Below, piece after piece: positions 13,262-14,873 of a stretch of DNA of 14,873 bases; the first letter of the stretch is position 1, and each line of letters opens with the position of its first letter. The stretch is from Pavlovales sp. CCMP2436 (Eukaryota; Haptophyta; Pavlovophyceae; Pavlovales), in the NCBI GenBank assembly GCA_026770615.1, contig MU631543.1:116498-131370 (forward strand). The letters are read 5' to 3'. The position numbers and the translations under genes were made by a program. Below the pieces are notes generated by a model that had not been told where the DNA came from, ran no database searches, and saw only the letters and a list, made by a program, of their open reading frames with translations.

Positions 13262-13382
13262 AAGCTGTGACGCAGCATGGCTGCGTGTCTGTAAGCTCCT
13301 TCGTTTGTGTACGTAGCTCGCTCCGGTCACAAAACTTGCTGCCGTCGGTGCGCACTCGGTTCCTTCTTGGAACGACCAGGTC

Positions 13383-14132
13383 ATGAGGCACAAGCCGCTC
13401 ATGACCAAGCGCCAGAAGGGCGGCGCCAAGAACCTGAACCAGGCTGCTGCTCGCCAGGTACGCGAGAACGCTGGTGTGAGCAGGTACGCGCCGTCGGAGC
13501 TCGAGGCGGAGGTCGTCGACGACGACGCCGTCGACAACTTGCACAACCAGGTTGAGGTCGACATCGTCACCGTGCGCAACCGGGAGACGTCCAAGGCGCG
13601 CACGACCAAGTTCAGGGCCAACCGGAAGCGCGCGGCGGCTGCCAACGTTGCCGCGCCTGCGGCGGCTGCGCTCCCATCGGGTACGTCGGCTTTCTCGCTG
13701 AAACAGAACGGCGAGCCACGCAAAAACGAGCGCGCGGTCGTCGTGGCCAAGTCGATGCGCGTTCCTCGACCTCGTAGCACCGCAGACAGGCGGCGACGAC
13801 GAGGACGGCGACGGGAACAAGGAGGAGGAGGGCAGGTGACGAGGACTCCTACGACCAGGCCGCGCGTCCGCAGCGCGCCGCAGCACACAAAAAAATATAT
13901 TTCAGATCTTCGAACTGTATTAGCGGTGCACGTGGTCAGCAGGAGGCCGGAGGGGCGACAAGGACGACAAGGCTGTGTGTCCGCAGCGCTCGAGTTCGAA
14001 CCTAAGCAGAGCCGGGTCGAATTCCGATTTAGTGGCCAGTCCGGGGGAAAATCGCGAAAAAATCCGGTGAAAATTCTTCGGAGCAACTCACGAACTAGCT
14101 GGGGTGCAGAAGAGTTAGCTGCAGATTTGTGA
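13383..14132 (+). CDS. Hypothetical basic protein, function unknown
   Basis: The first 125 or so codons look genuine: balanced Lys/Arg/Asp/Glu/Asn/Gln content, ELEAEVVDDDAVDNL, NQVEVDIVTVRNRET, and an Ala-rich stretch. Upstream of the ATG the frame stays open back to a TAG near 13310 with plausible sequence (LAAVGAHSVPSWNDQV), so the true start or an exon may lie earlier. From about 13760 the frame becomes Arg-rich. A neighbouring frame there reads DLVAPQTGGDDEDGDGNKEE, an acidic tail, so a one-base shift near 13765 is likely and the part after it is probably spurious. No domain is recognised. It is convergent with the membrane-protein fragment. Confidence 0.4.
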   Translation: MRHKPLMTKRQKGGAKNLNQAAARQVRENAGVSRYAPSELEAEVVDDDAVDNLHNQVEVDIVTVRNRETSKARTTKFRANRKRAAAANVAAPAAAALPSGTSAFSLKQNGEPRKNERAVVVAKSMRVPRPRSTADRRRRRGRRREQGGGGQVTRTPTTRPRVRSAPQHTKKYISDLRTVLAVHVVSRRPEGRQGRQGCVSAALEFEPKQSRVEFRFSGQSGGKSRKNPVKILRSNSRTSWGAEELAADL

Positions 14133-14568
14133 ATGGGGCGGCGCCCCATTTGCGAATCTGACACTAACTTCGCTGCACCCCTTCGCGAACCACGACTTTC
14201 TTTCCGCTTCCGAACGCTGAGAATAGGAAATGTTAGTTAGCTTTAGTACGTTGCCGACCCTAGAGGCACACGAGAGGCACACGAGGTGGGCTCCGACCGT
14301 CGAGGAGGGCTCTATTCGACGCCAGCTATCGACAATTAGCGCGCAGGGGCGAACGATGTCTACTTCTTCGACCCGGCCACAACTTTTCCCCCTCCCCAGT
14401 GCGGAATCACGCCACTAATTCGGATTTCGACCCAGCCGTTCTTGGACATCACTGATTTTCGATGCGTAAGAAGTATTCTGTGTACACAGTCAACCTGCGA
14501 ATGTATCTTAGACTTAAAAGCACTGGCGTACGTATGATCGTGGTTAAGACTCTCATTACTATTTCGAA
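13900..14568. other. Intergenic DNA with an 81-bp foldback, no gene seen
   Basis: No protein-like frame was found. Besides the foldback at 14101-14181 there is an 11-bp tandem repeat (GAGGCACACGA twice, about 14261-14285). Confidence 0.4.
14101..14181. repeat. Imperfect 81-bp palindrome (foldback)
   Basis: GGGGTGCAGAAGAGTTAG (14101-14118) pairs with CTAACTTCGCTGCACCCC (14164-14181). CAGATTTGTGAATGGGGC pairs with GCCCCATTTGCGAATCTG, centred near 14141. It looks like a short MITE-type or structured element. No coding is associated with it. Confidence 0.8.
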
Positions 14569-14873
14569 TCAATGTTCGTGCCCTGCTTGCAGCTGCTGGA
14601 CACTGCAGGCTGCGTGCGTGCGCTTGTGCCTCTTGAGGTCGCCCGACGCAGCAGCCCGGTACTCGCACCCGGGCTCGCCGCACGCGAACGGCCGCTCGCC
14701 GCTGTGCGTGCGCTTGTGCCTCTTGAGATCGCCCGACGCAGCAGCCGGTACTCGCACCCGGGCTCGTCGCACGCGAATGGCCGCTCGCCTCTGTGCGTGC
14801 GCTTGTGCGTCGTAAGGTGGCTCGCCACAGTTGTCCGGTACTCGCACCCAGGCTCGTCGCACGCGAACGGCCG
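14569..14873 (-). CDS. C2H2 zinc-finger array protein, C-terminal part, with a one-base frameshift (5' end outside window)
   Basis: At least two full fingers and part of a third follow C-x4-C-x12-H-x3-H with TFIIIA-type linkers: FACGEPGCEYR, then SGDLKRHKRTH, then SGERPF. Proteins of this kind bind nucleic acid, usually DNA, in the nucleus. The array is tandem at the DNA level, with units starting near 14615, 14705 and 14794. The spacing is 90 and then 89 bp: the middle unit lacks one C (CAGCAGCCGG against CAGCAGCCCGG, near 14744-14746). That shifts the frame, so the upstream fingers (from 14828, GERPFACDEPGCEYR) and the last finger are in different frames. After the last finger comes HAACSVQQLQAGHEH and a stop at 14569. 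The gene continues beyond the right edge. The shift may be a real mutation or a sequencing slip in a repeat. Confidence 0.7.
   Translation of the reverse strand, partial: AVRVRRAWVRVPDNCGEPPYDAQAHAQRRAAIRVRRARVRVPAAASGDLKRHKRTHSGERPFACGEPGCEYRAAASGDLKRHKRTHAACSVQQLQAGHEH
14615..14873 (-). repeat. Tandem zinc-finger repeat, unit about 90 bp
   Basis: Nearly three units are present. Each contains TGCGTGCGCTTGTG, GGTACTCGCACCC and GCTCG.CGCACGCGAA.GG on the plus strand. Units 1 and 2 are almost identical. The third differs mainly in the helix-coding part, as expected for fingers with changed specificity. Confidence 0.85.

Noticed and set aside
13262..14164. Upstream two-thirds of the minus-strand 365-residue frame
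   Set aside because: It is antisense to a plus-strand ORF with better amino-acid balance; both share wobble positions, so openness is not evidence. Only the C-terminal membrane segment was kept.
14615..14873. CRISPR-like array
   Set aside because: The repeats encode zinc fingers, the units are contiguous without spacers, and the context is eukaryotic.

Overview
The window is nuclear DNA of a unicellular eukaryote. The evidence is spliceosomal introns of about 100-180 bp with GT...AG borders, long GC-rich coding stretches alternating with AT-rich DNA, and several kinds of eukaryotic mobile element. An alga or other protist fits best. The lineage cannot be fixed from sequence alone, and degenerate CCCTAA-type repeats do not settle it.

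Layout. (1) 1-620: C-terminal end of a retroelement protein with an RNase H domain. (2) 621-3850: mostly non-coding and AT-rich. It holds a foldback element of about 700 bp (called E here, copy E1, 1505-2205) with terminal inverted repeats of about 200 bp. (3) 3850-5700: minus-strand retroelement debris, namely an OTU-type cysteine protease domain broken by a frameshift, a Pro/Lys-rich ORF before it, and a truncated direct duplicate of their junction. (4) 5811-9399: the main gene of the window. It reads as an ADAM-like membrane-anchored zinc metalloprotease: signal peptide, prodomain, metzincin catalytic domain, cysteine-rich repeats, disintegrin-like domain, Thr/Pro stalk, one transmembrane helix and a basic tail. 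At least four introns can be placed; one splits the HExxHxxGxxH zinc motif and one is filled with telomere-like repeats. In-frame stops, a frameshift and an inverted insertion suggest a decaying or mis-assembled copy. (5) 9976-13015: pieces of E flank and interrupt a minus-strand family B DNA polymerase of the Polinton/Maverick (protein-primed) type. The polymerase is circularly permuted: its C-terminal part (motif C) lies upstream of its N-terminal exonuclease part, and the outer ends meet inside motif B. (6) 13015-14200: a short minus-strand membrane-protein fragment, a basic plus-strand ORF and an 81-bp foldback. (7) 14569-14873: a minus-strand array of C2H2 zinc fingers that runs off the window and carries a one-base frameshift.

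The genes do not form one pathway. The window is a mobile-element-rich accessory region around one host-type surface protease gene. The two items most worth checking are the circularly permuted polymerase inside E and the ADAM-like gene with its inverted paralogue fragment and telomere-repeat intron.
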